Source: Actinomadura latina NBRC 106108
Lineage (GTDB): Bacteria > Actinomycetota > Actinomycetes > Streptosporangiales > Streptosporangiaceae
Assembly (NCBI RefSeq): GCF_001552195.1
Contig: NZ_BCQS01000020.1
Coordinates: forward strand, 168,278-232,277
Length of the DNA: 64,000 nucleotides
Reading direction: 5' to 3'
Every line of letters begins with the position of its first letter. Position 1 is the stretch's first letter. Below are positions 1-10,920 of the stretch, piece after piece. Under the pieces are notes generated by a model that made no database searches, was not told the DNA's origin, and saw nothing but the letters and a program-made list of their open reading frames with translations. Both the position numbers and the translations under genes were made by a program.

Positions 1-1
1 G

Positions 2-151
2 AAGTTCAACTTCGCGACGCCGGGCCGGGAACCCGACGACGAGGAGTCGAGCGCCATCGACCCGGCCGTCGATCCCGACCTCGCCGGCGGCGAGAAGAAG
101 AAGCGGGGCCGCAAGGGCACCGCCGAGCCCGAGGAGGCCCCGGCCGGCTGA
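2..151 (+). CDS. C-terminal tail of an unrecognised protein (partial)
   Basis: Only the last 49 codons are inside the window, read in frame 2 and ending in TGA at 149-151. The fragment is charged and low in complexity: it has acidic stretches, a Lys/Arg cluster (GEKKKRGRKG) and a Glu/Pro/Ala end, which suggests a disordered tail. Codon use (G or C at nearly every third position) fits a real gene. I do not recognise the family. A strong hairpin follows at 275-315, so the gene probably ends its transcription unit there. Confidence 0.55.
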   Translation, partial: KFNFATPGREPDDEESSAIDPAVDPDLAGGEKKKRGRKGTAEPEEAPAG

Positions 152-274
152 CCCGCTCCCCGGGGCGCCGCGAACCCCCTCGTTCGTCCGCGGCGCCCCG
201 CCCAGGGCCGGCCGGACCACCGGCCCGGCTCCCACAGGTCCCGGACTCCCCGCACCCATCCGGGACCTGCTCCC

Positions 275-315
275 AAGAAGGCGGCGGGACGCCCCCAGCG
301 TCCCGCCGCCTTCTT
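275..315 (+). terminator. Strong hairpin, probable rho-independent terminator
   Basis: A perfect 18-bp stem (275-292 with 298-315) closes a 5-nt loop. The arms begin AAGAAGGCGGCGGG and end CCGCCGCCTTCTT, so the right arm ends in a short T-rich run. It lies about 120 bp past the stop at 151 and before the gene starting at 401. Confidence 0.75.
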
Positions 316-400
316 GTGTTACAGGAGAGGCCGGAGGTGGCCAGGACGTATTTTCCGGCGCGCTTCCGACTCCTGTTCATAAACGAGTCGGGAGGTTCTC

Positions 401-871
401 ATGCGTCGACGTACGAGCACGGGCGCGGCGGTTCGCATCATCCGGTATCAGCCGGTGGGGGCCACGCAGGGTGCGTTGGCGCTTCGCCCCGCGGTGGCGC
501 CGGTGCGGGGGCCCGGACTGCGGGTCGTGCGGCCCGGGGACGGGGTGGAGGCCGAGGTCCGGGCCGTCGCCGACGCTGCCGTGCGGCTCGTCGTGGAGGT
601 GCTGGCGGGGACGCGGCCCGCGCATCAGCTGTCGCTGGTCGCCGTCCCGGCGGTGTGCCGCGCGGTGGCCCCGCACGGGGGCGCGGGATCGCGCGGCGGG
701 CGGGTCGTCCCGCCGAAGGTGCTGTCCAGCAGGGTGCAGCGGCCGTCGCCGGCGGTCGCGGAGGCCGTCGCCGTGGTGGCCGTGTCCGGGCGCGTCCACG
801 CGCTGGCGCTGCGGCTTGAGCACATGCGGGGACGGTGGCGGTGCACGGCGCTGGAGACGACCGCCCCCTGA
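401..871 (+). CDS. Rv3235 family protein (DUF6459-like)
   Basis: A 156-residue protein, Arg/Val/Ala-rich, with an apparently disordered first 60 residues and a conserved core (about 75-155) ending in a beta-rich stretch (VHALALRLEHMRGRWRCTALE). This end pattern and the position beside secA match the Rv3235-type family of actinobacteria, whose function is unknown. There is no signal peptide or membrane segment. The ATG at 401 has GGGAGG a few bases upstream. The gene is convergent with secA and the two share a hairpin at 878-908. The identification rests on recall of family pattern and context, with no alignment made. Confidence 0.65.
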   Translation: MRRRTSTGAAVRIIRYQPVGATQGALALRPAVAPVRGPGLRVVRPGDGVEAEVRAVADAAVRLVVEVLAGTRPAHQLSLVAVPAVCRAVAPHGGAGSRGGRVVPPKVLSSRVQRPSPAVAEAVAVVAVSGRVHALALRLEHMRGRWRCTALETTAP

Positions 872-877
872 CACGCG

Positions 878-908
878 GAAGCGGCCTCCCTCAGTGGGAG
901 GCCGCTTC
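878..908. terminator. Bidirectional terminator between Rv3235-like gene and secA
   Basis: A perfect 13-bp stem (878-890 with 896-908, arms GAAGCGGCCTCCC and GGGAGGCCGCTTC) with a 5-nt loop sits between two convergent stop codons. It could end transcripts from both sides. Confidence 0.7.
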
Positions 909-916
909 GCGCGGTG

Positions 917-3796
<2,880 letters not shown>

Positions 3797-3981
3797 TCTC
3801 GAAGGCTCCTTGCAGATCGTGGTTCACCGCTCAAGGCGGCACGCACACCACACGTACGATGCCCATCGTAGGCGAGACCCAGAATGGTCTAGGTCACTCC
3901 GCAGCGCAATCCACAGCGCGTTCCGTTTGACTTTCCGGGTCCCGGAGAGGATCTCTCACACCGCACAGGAGGGGAGGCGCA

Positions 3982-4317
3982 ATGTCCGAAGGGTCAGGTT
4001 CGCACGCCGGCCAGCTCAGTTCGTGGATCGCCGTCACCATCATCTTCGCCGGCTTCGTCGTCGGCGGCGTCGCACTCTGCCTCGGCCCGTTGTGGATCAT
4101 GTTCTGGGTCGGCGCCGGCATCGTGGTCGCCGGTTTCATCGTCAGCTGGATGGTCCACCTGTTCGCCGACGTCGTCGTGGACGCGCCCCGCGTCATCCCC
4201 GAGATCGTCGACTACTCCCTGTTCGGCTCGCGCTCCGCCAAGCGCCGCGGCGGCGACCAGGGCGAGGTCATCAACACCCCGGTCTCGACCGACACCGAGC
4301 AGACCCCGCACGGCTGA
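3982..4317 (+). CDS. Small two-helix membrane protein, HGxxPAAW-like
   Basis: A 111-residue protein with two strongly hydrophobic helices (about 15-38 and 40-62) and a charged cytosolic tail. The N-terminal motif H-A-G-x-x-S-S-W just before the first helix resembles the HGxxPAAW motif of a small actinobacterial membrane family, with the prolines and alanines changed. Family function is unknown. The ATG at 3982 has a strong ribosome binding site (GGAGGGG). It is divergent from secA, sharing the 185-bp intergenic region, where promoters for both must lie. Confidence 0.7.
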   Translation: MSEGSGSHAGQLSSWIAVTIIFAGFVVGGVALCLGPLWIMFWVGAGIVVAGFIVSWMVHLFADVVVDAPRVIPEIVDYSLFGSRSAKRRGGDQGEVINTPVSTDTEQTPHG

Positions 4318-4355
4318 CCCGTCCCCCACCTGAGGCCGGCCCACGGCGAGAGTGT

Positions 4356-5666
4356 TCAGGACGGTTCGGCGGCCTTCAGGGCGGTGTCGATCAAGGCGGG
4401 AGGCAACGGGGTGCGTTCCACGCGGACGTCGTCGCAGCCGACCCACGCGGCGGCGCGCCAGAGGGCCGCGGCGAGCGCCGCCGCCGACGTCTCCGTGCGG
4501 GCGGCGGTGCGGGTCGCCCAGGGCTCCAGGGACGCCTGCCGGGCGATGAGGGTGCGGCCCTCGCGGGCCGGGTCGACGCGTCCGATGAGGCGGCCGCCGG
4601 CGAGGAGCGGCATCGCGAAATATCCGTGGACGCGCTTGCCCTTCGGGACGTACGCCTCCAGGCGGTGGTCGAAGCCGAAGACACGGGACGTGCGGGCGCG
4701 GTCCCAGACCAGGGAGTCGAAAGGCGACAGGAGCGTGGTGGCGTGCCTGCCCCTGGGCGGGGCGGAGAGCGCGCCAGGGTCGGCCCAGGCGCGCTGCGGC
4801 CATCCGGCGACCCTGGCGGGGACGAGGCCGGCCGCCCCGGCCACGCGGTCGACCTGGTCCTGCCTGAGCCGGTAGTAGTCGGCGAGGTCGCCGCGTGTCG
4901 CCACGCCCAGCGCGCGTCCGGCGCGGGCGACGAGCGCGGTCAGGCAGGCGTCGTCGTCCAGGTCCCGCGTGAGCAGCCCGGACGGGACGGCGCGCTCGGC
5001 GAGATCGTAGACGCGGCGCCAGCCGACCCGCTCCACGCAGACGACCTCGCCGACGTCCAGCAGCCACTCGATGCCGATCTTGTGGTCGCTCCAGTCCCAC
5101 CATTCGGCGCTCGCCTTGGCGCCGCCGAGCTCCTTGGTGGTGAGCGGGCCGTCCGCCTTCAGGCGGGCCCGGATCTGGTCGCAGACGCCCTCCGGCACCT
5201 TGTGCCACCGCCACCCGCGCCGCAGGTACGCGCGGCGCCGGAACGCGAACAGCGGCCAGTCGGCCATGGGGATCACCGACGCCGCGTGCGCCCAGTACTC
5301 GAACGCGGCGATGCCGTCCGTGTCCGATGCGCGGGCTGCGCCGCCGTGCCCGGCGGATGCGCCGTTCCGGTGGGCGCCGGCGGAGCCGCCCCAGTAGGCG
5401 GCCTCGATCGCGCTGCGCTTCACCGGCCCCAGGCGGGCGTAGGGGACGAGTTCATGGGAGCGCGCCAGGACCGAGATCGTGTCGAGCTGGACGGCTCCCA
5501 GCCGTTCCAGCATCGCCGGGACCCCGCCCTTCGGGCGCGCGCCCAGGAAGCCCTGGGCGCGCAGCTGGAGCCGCCGCGCCTCGTCCGCGCCGAGTTCGAC
5601 TTCGCCTGACGTCCCTGTTCCGGATGCTGCTGCCACGTCGGCGATGCTACGACACAACACCGACAA
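4356..5666 (-). CDS. AlkX/YcaQ-type DNA glycosylase (HTH_42 winged-helix family)
   Basis: This 436-residue protein matches the winged-helix YcaQ/AlkZ superfamily, DNA glycosylases that remove bulky alkylated or interstrand-crosslinked bases. Visible marks are AVQLDTISVLARSHELV at the start of the fold, the central EYWAHAASVIP segment, and the C-terminal LLSPFDSLVWDR and FGFDHRLEAYVP blocks. The catalytic loop carries Q60-x-D62, the QxD form of crosslink-repair AlkX/YcaQ enzymes; AlkZ self-resistance enzymes carry QxQ. The true start is unsure: homologues usually begin near ELGADEARRL, so the first 20 residues may not be translated. It lies alone between convergent and codirectional housekeeping genes. 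Confidence 0.82.
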   Translation of the reverse strand: MSVLCRSIADVAAASGTGTSGEVELGADEARRLQLRAQGFLGARPKGGVPAMLERLGAVQLDTISVLARSHELVPYARLGPVKRSAIEAAYWGGSAGAHRNGASAGHGGAARASDTDGIAAFEYWAHAASVIPMADWPLFAFRRRAYLRRGWRWHKVPEGVCDQIRARLKADGPLTTKELGGAKASAEWWDWSDHKIGIEWLLDVGEVVCVERVGWRRVYDLAERAVPSGLLTRDLDDDACLTALVARAGRALGVATRGDLADYYRLRQDQVDRVAGAAGLVPARVAGWPQRAWADPGALSAPPRGRHATTLLSPFDSLVWDRARTSRVFGFDHRLEAYVPKGKRVHGYFAMPLLAGGRLIGRVDPAREGRTLIARQASLEPWATRTAARTETSAAALAAALWRAAAWVGCDDVRVERTPLPPALIDTALKAAEPS

Positions 5667-5726
5667 AAGCGGATTACCGGTCTCACCCCGGCCCCCGTCC
5701 GTCCGCCGGACGGGAGTCGGGGGCGG

Positions 5727-6536
5727 TCACGTGATCTCTAGGAGCTTCTCGCGGACGGCGTAGACGACGGCCTCCATCCGGGAGTGGAGCTGGAGCTTCT
5801 CCAGGATGTTGCGGACGTGGTTCTTCACCGTGTTCTCGGAGATGAACAGCTCGCGGGCGATCTCCCGGTTGCCGAGGCCGCGGGCGACGAGGCGCAGCAC
5901 CTCCATCTCGCGCTCGGTGAGGCGGGGCGCGGGGACCTGCTGGGTGCGCTCCTCGCTGCTCTTGGCCAGCGCGGCGAACTCGGTGATGAGCTTGGACGCC
6001 ATCGACGGGCTGATCAGCGACTGGCCGCCGTGCACCGCGCGGACCGCCTGCGGCACCTCGTCGATGGAGATCTCCTTGAGCAGGTAGCCGCTGGCACCCG
6101 CCTTGATCGCCTCGAAGAGGTCCTCCTCCTCGTCGCTGATGGTCAGCATGACGATCTTGGCGCTGGGCGCGGCGTCCTTGATGGCGGTGCACGCCTCGAT
6201 GCCGCTGCGGCGCGGCATCCGGATGTCCATCAGGACGATGTCGGGCAGCAGGTCGCCCGCCATCTCGACGGCCTCGTGCCCGTCGCCGCCCTCACCGATG
6301 ACCTCGATGTCGTCCTCGCCCTGCAGGACCATCTCCAGGCCCCTGCGGAACAGCGCATGGTCGTCGACGATGAGCACGCGGATGGGGTCGGCCGTGTCGG
6401 CCGGCCGCGCCGCGTCCCGGTCGGCGGGGGCGGCGTCGGCGCCGGTCGGACGGGGTACCGCCGCGGCGTCGCGAGTCTCGGGATTCTCGCTCACCAGAGT
6501 CGCGGCGTGGAGGAGAACGCCGCTTCCCCCCTTCAC
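5727..6536 (-). CDS. NarL/LuxR-family two-component response regulator
   Basis: The 269-residue open frame contains a receiver domain (about 51-170) with acidic pocket D58/D59, phospho-acceptor D104 in VLMDIRMP, and the conserved Lys in GYLLKE, then a LuxR-type HTH (about 205-265, LTEREMEVLRLVARGLGNREIA and SENTVKNHVRNI). No sensor kinase is adjacent. A response regulator close to hpf and secA recurs in actinomycetes. The first 50 residues are low-complexity Ala/Pro/Asp and are absent from most relatives; a GTG at residue 15 (VSENPE) is a likely alternative start. Confidence 0.85.
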   Translation of the reverse strand: MKGGSGVLLHAATLVSENPETRDAAAVPRPTGADAAPADRDAARPADTADPIRVLIVDDHALFRRGLEMVLQGEDDIEVIGEGGDGHEAVEMAGDLLPDIVLMDIRMPRRSGIEACTAIKDAAPSAKIVMLTISDEEEDLFEAIKAGASGYLLKEISIDEVPQAVRAVHGGQSLISPSMASKLITEFAALAKSSEERTQQVPAPRLTEREMEVLRLVARGLGNREIARELFISENTVKNHVRNILEKLQLHSRMEAVVYAVREKLLEIT

Positions 6537-6654
6537 TATTCAGCGATCTGGAACTACCGGAGGGTTGTCGTCCATCGGTCGTCCTCGGGAACTTACGGGG
6601 TCCGCGGACGATCCCGGTGGATTTCGGACCGGGGTGTCTTCCCGGTCAACCGCC

Positions 6655-6685
6655 GCGCGCCCCGGGAAGGTTCCCGGGACGCGCC
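6655..6685 (-). terminator. Hairpin downstream of hpf
   Basis: CCCGGGAA and TTCCCGGG pair across a 2-nt loop, with GCGC flanks adding to the stem. It lies about 95 bp past the hpf stop, before the response regulator, and has no clear T-run. A terminator role is plausible but not certain. Confidence 0.4.
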
Positions 6686-6778
6686 GCGTCCGTGGATCGG
6701 CTGATGCGCCTTTTCAGATCATGACATGGTTCCAGCGGTGACGTGACGCGTCCGCCGCATCACCGAGGGCGGAAGTGG

Positions 6779-7447
6779 TCATTCTTCGACAAGCCTGATG
6801 ACTCCGTAGTCCCAGCCTCTTCTCCGGTATACGACCGAGGGGTGCCCGGTGGCCTTGTCGCGGTACAGGAAAAAGTCGTGGCCGACGAGCTCCATCTCGA
6901 AAAGGGCCTGCTCGATGCCCATCGGCTCGGCCTTGTGGAATTTCTCGCGGACGACGATGGGGCCGTCGCCGTCCATGGGGATCGGCACGAGGTTCTCGTC
7001 CCGGGTGACGGCCTCGTGCTCGGGCTGCGCCGGGGCGGCCTCAACGGGTTCGGGGACGGGTTCGGGCAGCGCCTCGGGGAGCGTTTCCATCGTCGCGAGC
7101 TTGGCGCGGCCCTTGCCGTGCGCCTTGCCGTGGTTCTTCAGGCCGTGGCCCTTGCGCCGCTCGGAGTCGCGGCGCAGCCGTGACTCCAGCTTGTCGAGGG
7201 CGAGATCGAGGGCGCCGTAGCGGTCGTCGGCGGCGGCCTCGGCCCGGATCACCGGGCCCCGGGAGCGGATCGTGAGCTCCACCCGTTCGCGCTGGTCGGC
7301 CTGCCGTGGGTTTCGTTCCTCGGACACCTCCACATCCACGCGGATGACCTTCTGGTCGAGCCGTTCGATCTTGGCCAGTTTGTTGTCGACGTGCCGACGG
7401 AACCTGTCGTTGACCTCGGTGTGCCGGCCCCTCACGGTGATGTTCAC
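6779..7447 (-). CDS. hpf: Long-form ribosome hibernation promoting factor HPF/RaiA
   Basis: A 222-residue protein starting VNITVRGRHTEVND, the usual beginning of the S30AE ribosome-binding domain (residues 1-105). A disordered basic-then-acidic linker (106-160) follows, then the C-terminal dimerisation domain (about 165-222, with HDFFLYRDKATGHPSVVYRR). The two-domain length means it should pair ribosomes into 100S dimers in stationary phase. I chose the GTG at 7447 because GGAGAAGGGGGG lies directly upstream; a longer frame to 7519 would add 24 unconserved residues. Upstream is an unusually long gene-free stretch (7448-8196). Confidence 0.92.
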   Translation of the reverse strand: MNITVRGRHTEVNDRFRRHVDNKLAKIERLDQKVIRVDVEVSEERNPRQADQRERVELTIRSRGPVIRAEAAADDRYGALDLALDKLESRLRRDSERRKGHGLKNHGKAHGKGRAKLATMETLPEALPEPVPEPVEAAPAQPEHEAVTRDENLVPIPMDGDGPIVVREKFHKAEPMGIEQALFEMELVGHDFFLYRDKATGHPSVVYRRRGWDYGVIRLVEE

Positions 7448-8196
7448 GCGGGACCCCCCTTCTCCCGGTTGCGCTTGTCGCCCTGCCCGGGACCCCTGCC
7501 GGTCCCGGACGGACACCACAGGACGGTGGGTCGCACCCGCCCGGCCGACCTGGTCTTCGTCCCCACATCCGCCTGCTGAGGGGCTCGCGGCGCTCTCGCC
7601 ACTACTGCCCTTCTCCCGGTTCGGGGGATGTCGGATCCCCCGATGGGGCAGGACTTACCTCTAAGGCGCACCGTGATCGGTCGACGAGAAGTCGCCTTAC
7701 GTGGGCCGTTTCGCCTGCGCCTGGCATCGGCTTGCCGGACCGCCTGCCGTGCTCCTGACGAGCACTGCGATCCGACGCAACCACGGACCCGGGCGGGTGC
7801 CATGTCAGGAACGCTAACCCCTTACGCGACGAATGTCAGGGGGGTGGACCGAGGAAAAACTCACGGACCGTCATCGGCGGCTGCCGCTGCGGGTTCCCCC
7901 GGCGCCCCATCACCAGCCGTGAACCCCGTCGCACTCGGCGGTCCCGCCGCCTCTGGCCGCGCAGGTCAGCTGGTACTGGCCTCGCGGTGAGTTTGGGAAA
8001 TCTCTACCCCCTTCATGACGCGGTGTGACTCAAATAACCCCCACCACCCCCTCAAGTCCAGACAAGCCGGGCACTATCCGATTACTCCAGGTAGCTAACT
8101 GCCGCCCACCCGAAGAAAAGTGAAGAAAGTCACCATTCGCCCGACTCCATCCCCAGGCGGACACGGGCGGACACGGGCGGGCGCTTCGGCGCGAGT
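7448..8196. other. Long intergenic region between hpf and comF
   Basis: About 750 bp with no gene I can support; the open frames here lack coding character. It must contain the hpf promoter. The less GC-rich parts are 7800-7870 and 7985-8140. ATGTCAGG occurs twice as a direct repeat near 7802 and 7836, and CGGACACGGG is tandemly repeated at about 8158-8180 just past the comF stop. No riboswitch or clear terminator was recognised. Confidence 0.4.
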
Positions 8197-8964
8197 TCAC
8201 CAGGGCCGGCGGCGGGGGGTCGCCGCGATGGTGGCCGTTCCGATCACGTCGGCGCCCGCGGCGCGCAGAGCTCGGGCCGCCTCGGCCAGCGAGGCGCCTG
8301 TCGTGACCACGTCGTCCACCAGCACGACCCGGCGGCCGGCGACGTCGGTGCGCGCCTCGATGGCGCTGTGCAGGTTGGCGGCGCGCTCCACCGCCGTGAG
8401 CCCGGCCTGGTCGGCCACCCGGCCGCGCTGCCGCAGCGCGTCCAGCATGGTCACCGGCACGCCGCCGGCCCGCAGCCGCCGCACCGCGACCTCGGCCACG
8501 CCCCGCAGCGGATCATGCCCCCGCCGGCGCACGGCCCTCCGCCCTGAGGGCACCCACACCACCGTGGACGGCTCTGGGACGTCCTCACCCGCTGCAAGCC
8601 GTGACGGCACATCACCGCCGCCTGGCGACCGGGCCGGACGTCCCAGAGGCGGCGCACAGCCCACGCCCGGAGGGTCGGGGGCCGGCATGAGGGCGGCTTG
8701 GAGGGCATTGGCGAGGGCCTCGCCCAAGGGAACGGCCAGCGCCGTCCGGCCGCGTTCCTTGTAGGAGGCCAGGATCGGGCGCAGGGGCCCTTCGTAGGCG
8801 GCGACCGTCCAAGGGGGTGGCAGGCCGGCCGGCGCGGGCCTGGCGGGCCGTGCGGGCGCGCGCAGAGGCCGCAGGCACGCCTCGCACAGCAGGACGGGCT
8901 CCTGCCCGCACCCCGCGCACCGCTCGGGCAGCAACAGATCGATCAGATCATCGAGAAGTCCCAC
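8197..8964 (-). CDS. comF: ComF family phosphoribosyltransferase-like protein
   Basis: The 255-residue protein has an N-terminal zinc ribbon (C16, C19, C27, C30 from the chosen start), the linker block AAYEGPLRPILASYKERGR typical of ComF, and a C-terminal type I phosphoribosyltransferase fold with the PRPP loop VVLVDDVVTTGASL. ComF proteins take part in DNA uptake in competent bacteria; the role in actinomycetes is unclear. The frame runs upstream to 9081, but the fold begins at GLLDDLIDLLLPERC, so I chose the GTG at 8964. Segment 95-125 (GCAPPLGRPARSPGGG) looks like a disordered insertion. Confidence 0.85.
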   Translation of the reverse strand: MGLLDDLIDLLLPERCAGCGQEPVLLCEACLRPLRAPARPARPAPAGLPPPWTVAAYEGPLRPILASYKERGRTALAVPLGEALANALQAALMPAPDPPGVGCAPPLGRPARSPGGGDVPSRLAAGEDVPEPSTVVWVPSGRRAVRRRGHDPLRGVAEVAVRRLRAGGVPVTMLDALRQRGRVADQAGLTAVERAANLHSAIEARTDVAGRRVVLVDDVVTTGASLAEAARALRAAGADVIGTATIAATPRRRPW

Positions 8965-9112
8965 GTCCCCGACACTGCCGCCGCGCCCCGACGCACGTCC
9001 CCCACTCGCGCAACTGTGGATAACAGCGGTTATCCACAAGTGCGCATGGGCCTGGCGTGTCCGGGCGAGGCCCTTGACCATGGAGGTGAGCGGTCCTCCA
9101 CGGCGGGTGGCA

Positions 9113-9144
9113 CTCAGCGCGGGTAGGTCTCAGCGCGGGTAGGT
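9113..9144 (-). repeat. 16-bp tandem duplication spanning the lpqB stop codon
   Basis: CTCAGCGCGGGTAGGT occurs twice head to tail (9113-9128 and 9129-9144). On the minus strand each unit encodes the last residues of LpqB and its TGA. Because the unit is 16 bp, the second stop is in another frame. Confidence 0.9.
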
Positions 9145-10920
9145 GGGGTCCTTGGCGGGGGTCGGGCAGATCCACGGGCTGTAGGAGTTGGTGGGGGTGC
9201 GCTGGCGGCAGACCTGGTCCTTGCCGGACGAGCGGGTGCCGATCAGGATCGGGGCGCCGGGCGCGGCGGCGATGGTGCGGGGTTCGCCCAGCGAGCCGAC
9301 GCCCAGGGACGTGATGGCGCTGCCGCTGATCGGCATCAGGAACGGGAGGGTCTGCGAGTCGCGCTTGGCGCGGCCGAGGACGGCGAGGGTGCCGTAGTCG
9401 CGCCAGGCGAGGTCGACGGCGTCCTGGAGTTCGGAGCTCACCGGCAGGAAGGAGCCGACGTCCAGGGAGCCGTCGGGGTCGTGGGCGATGCGGCCGAGCT
9501 GGATCTGGGGGCGGCCGTCGATGCCGGCGATCACGGCGGCGCGGACGCCGTCGCGGGCGACGCGGAACGCCAGCACCTCGCGTCCGCCGAGGCCCCAGTG
9601 CGCGGCGCGGACCGGCGCCTTGCCGGGGCCGCGCACCCACAGCCACGACTCGTCCTTCTTGCTCTCGACGACCCACAGGGTGCCGTCGCGGCTCCAGGAC
9701 GGGGCGGTGAAGCGGGCGCCGTCGTGCGCGGTGAGCAGGACGCGGGGGGCGGGCGAGCCGGTGACGGGGGCGGCGACGAGGACCTGGGACGCGTCGCTGC
9801 TCAGGCCGGCGAACTCCTGGTAGCCGGGGGCGACGGCGGGGTGGGAGAGCCGGCCGGCGGGGCCGGTCACGACCGGCTGGGCGCGGTCGCCCTCCAGGGT
9901 GCCGAGGAACCCGGACGGGCCGACGGCGTAGGCGTTCTGGTGGGCGCCGTCGGCGGCGAGCCGGCCGTCCGGCGAGTTCTCCTGCCACGCGTTCACCGGC
10001 TGCGTGACGCCCATACCGTCGGGGTCGGCGCTCTCCCCGTCGATCCGCAGCCGCCAGTGCTTGATCTCCGACAGCTGCCGCATGGTCCAGCTGAGCTGGG
10101 CGGACATCCGTTCGATGTCGCCGCCGCGGGCCTCCTTCGTGAGGTCGACGGTCGCGATCTCCTTGTCGACCTGGACACCGCGGCGCAGCCGGGTGCCCTT
10201 GGGGAAGGCGCTGTCGACCGCGCCGGCCAGCCAGGACGTGGGCCCGGCCAGCAGCGCCTGGACGAGCTGGGTCGGCAGCGCCTGCCGGTTCGCGACGGGC
10301 AGGAAGACCCCGTTGGGGACGAGGGTGTGCCGGTCCGGCGCGAAGAAGAACAGGTTGACGGTGCGCATGGCGCGCTCGACGTCGTCCTTGGTGAGCAGCA
10401 GCCCGGACTTCTCGTCGCCGGGCAGGCCCGTGATGCGCCAGACGCCCTGCGGGGTCTTGGCGAGCTGGAAGGTGGCGTCGAAGCTCTTCGGGGACGCGGT
10501 GTACTGCCCGTCGGCGGTGATCGTGCCGAGCTGGTCGCCGGTGATCCGCACGGTCGCCTGGTCGCCGGTCTGCTTGATCACGTGCGGGTCGGTGACGCGG
10601 CTCGCGAGGACGGTCACGAAGGGCCGCAGCCCGGGGTTCCAGGACGTCTGGCCGCCCAGGTACGTCTTGGCGACGCGGTGGCCGTCGTCGAAGCTGGCGG
10701 ACGCGGCGAGGAACCCGGAGACGATCTCGGCGGGCCCCCAGTCGGGCCGCGGTTTGACCGGGATGAGCCGGACGTACGGGTCGTCGACGCGTTCGGCGCG
10801 TTCGGCGGGCCGGCCGCTGACGACCTGCCCGCCGCTCGGCACGCTCGCGCAGCCGGCGCCGCCGAGGGCGAGGACGGCCAGCGTCAGCAGGCCGGTGACC
10901 CGCCGGGTGCACGCGCTCAT
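9130..10920 (-). CDS. lpqB: Lipoprotein LpqB, accessory to the MtrAB system
   Basis: A 596-residue lipoprotein with an N-terminal signal and lipobox LGGAGC (lipidated C24), a GerMN-like domain in the first half (about 160-330) and a beta-propeller-like C-terminal half. LpqB interacts with the sensor MtrB and modulates MtrA phosphorylation, cell division and motility in mycobacteria. The start ATG at 10920 overlaps the mtrB stop in ATGA, so it is co-translated with mtrB. The end lies in a 16-bp tandem duplication (9113-9144). Confidence 0.95.
   Translation of the reverse strand: MSACTRRVTGLLTLAVLALGGAGCASVPSGGQVVSGRPAERAERVDDPYVRLIPVKPRPDWGPAEIVSGFLAASASFDDGHRVAKTYLGGQTSWNPGLRPFVTVLASRVTDPHVIKQTGDQATVRITGDQLGTITADGQYTASPKSFDATFQLAKTPQGVWRITGLPGDEKSGLLLTKDDVERAMRTVNLFFFAPDRHTLVPNGVFLPVANRQALPTQLVQALLAGPTSWLAGAVDSAFPKGTRLRRGVQVDKEIATVDLTKEARGGDIERMSAQLSWTMRQLSEIKHWRLRIDGESADPDGMGVTQPVNAWQENSPDGRLAADGAHQNAYAVGPSGFLGTLEGDRAQPVVTGPAGRLSHPAVAPGYQEFAGLSSDASQVLVAAPVTGSPAPRVLLTAHDGARFTAPSWSRDGTLWVVESKKDESWLWVRGPGKAPVRAAHWGLGGREVLAFRVARDGVRAAVIAGIDGRPQIQLGRIAHDPDGSLDVGSFLPVSSELQDAVDLAWRDYGTLAVLGRAKRDSQTLPFLMPISGSAITSLGVGSLGEPRTIAAAPGAPILIGTRSSGKDQVCRQRTPTNSYSPWICPTPAKDPTYPR

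Noticed and set aside
7628..7990. A 120-residue frame in the hpf upstream region
   Set aside because: Ser/Arg/Pro-rich, no ribosome binding site and poor third-position bias; not supported as a gene.
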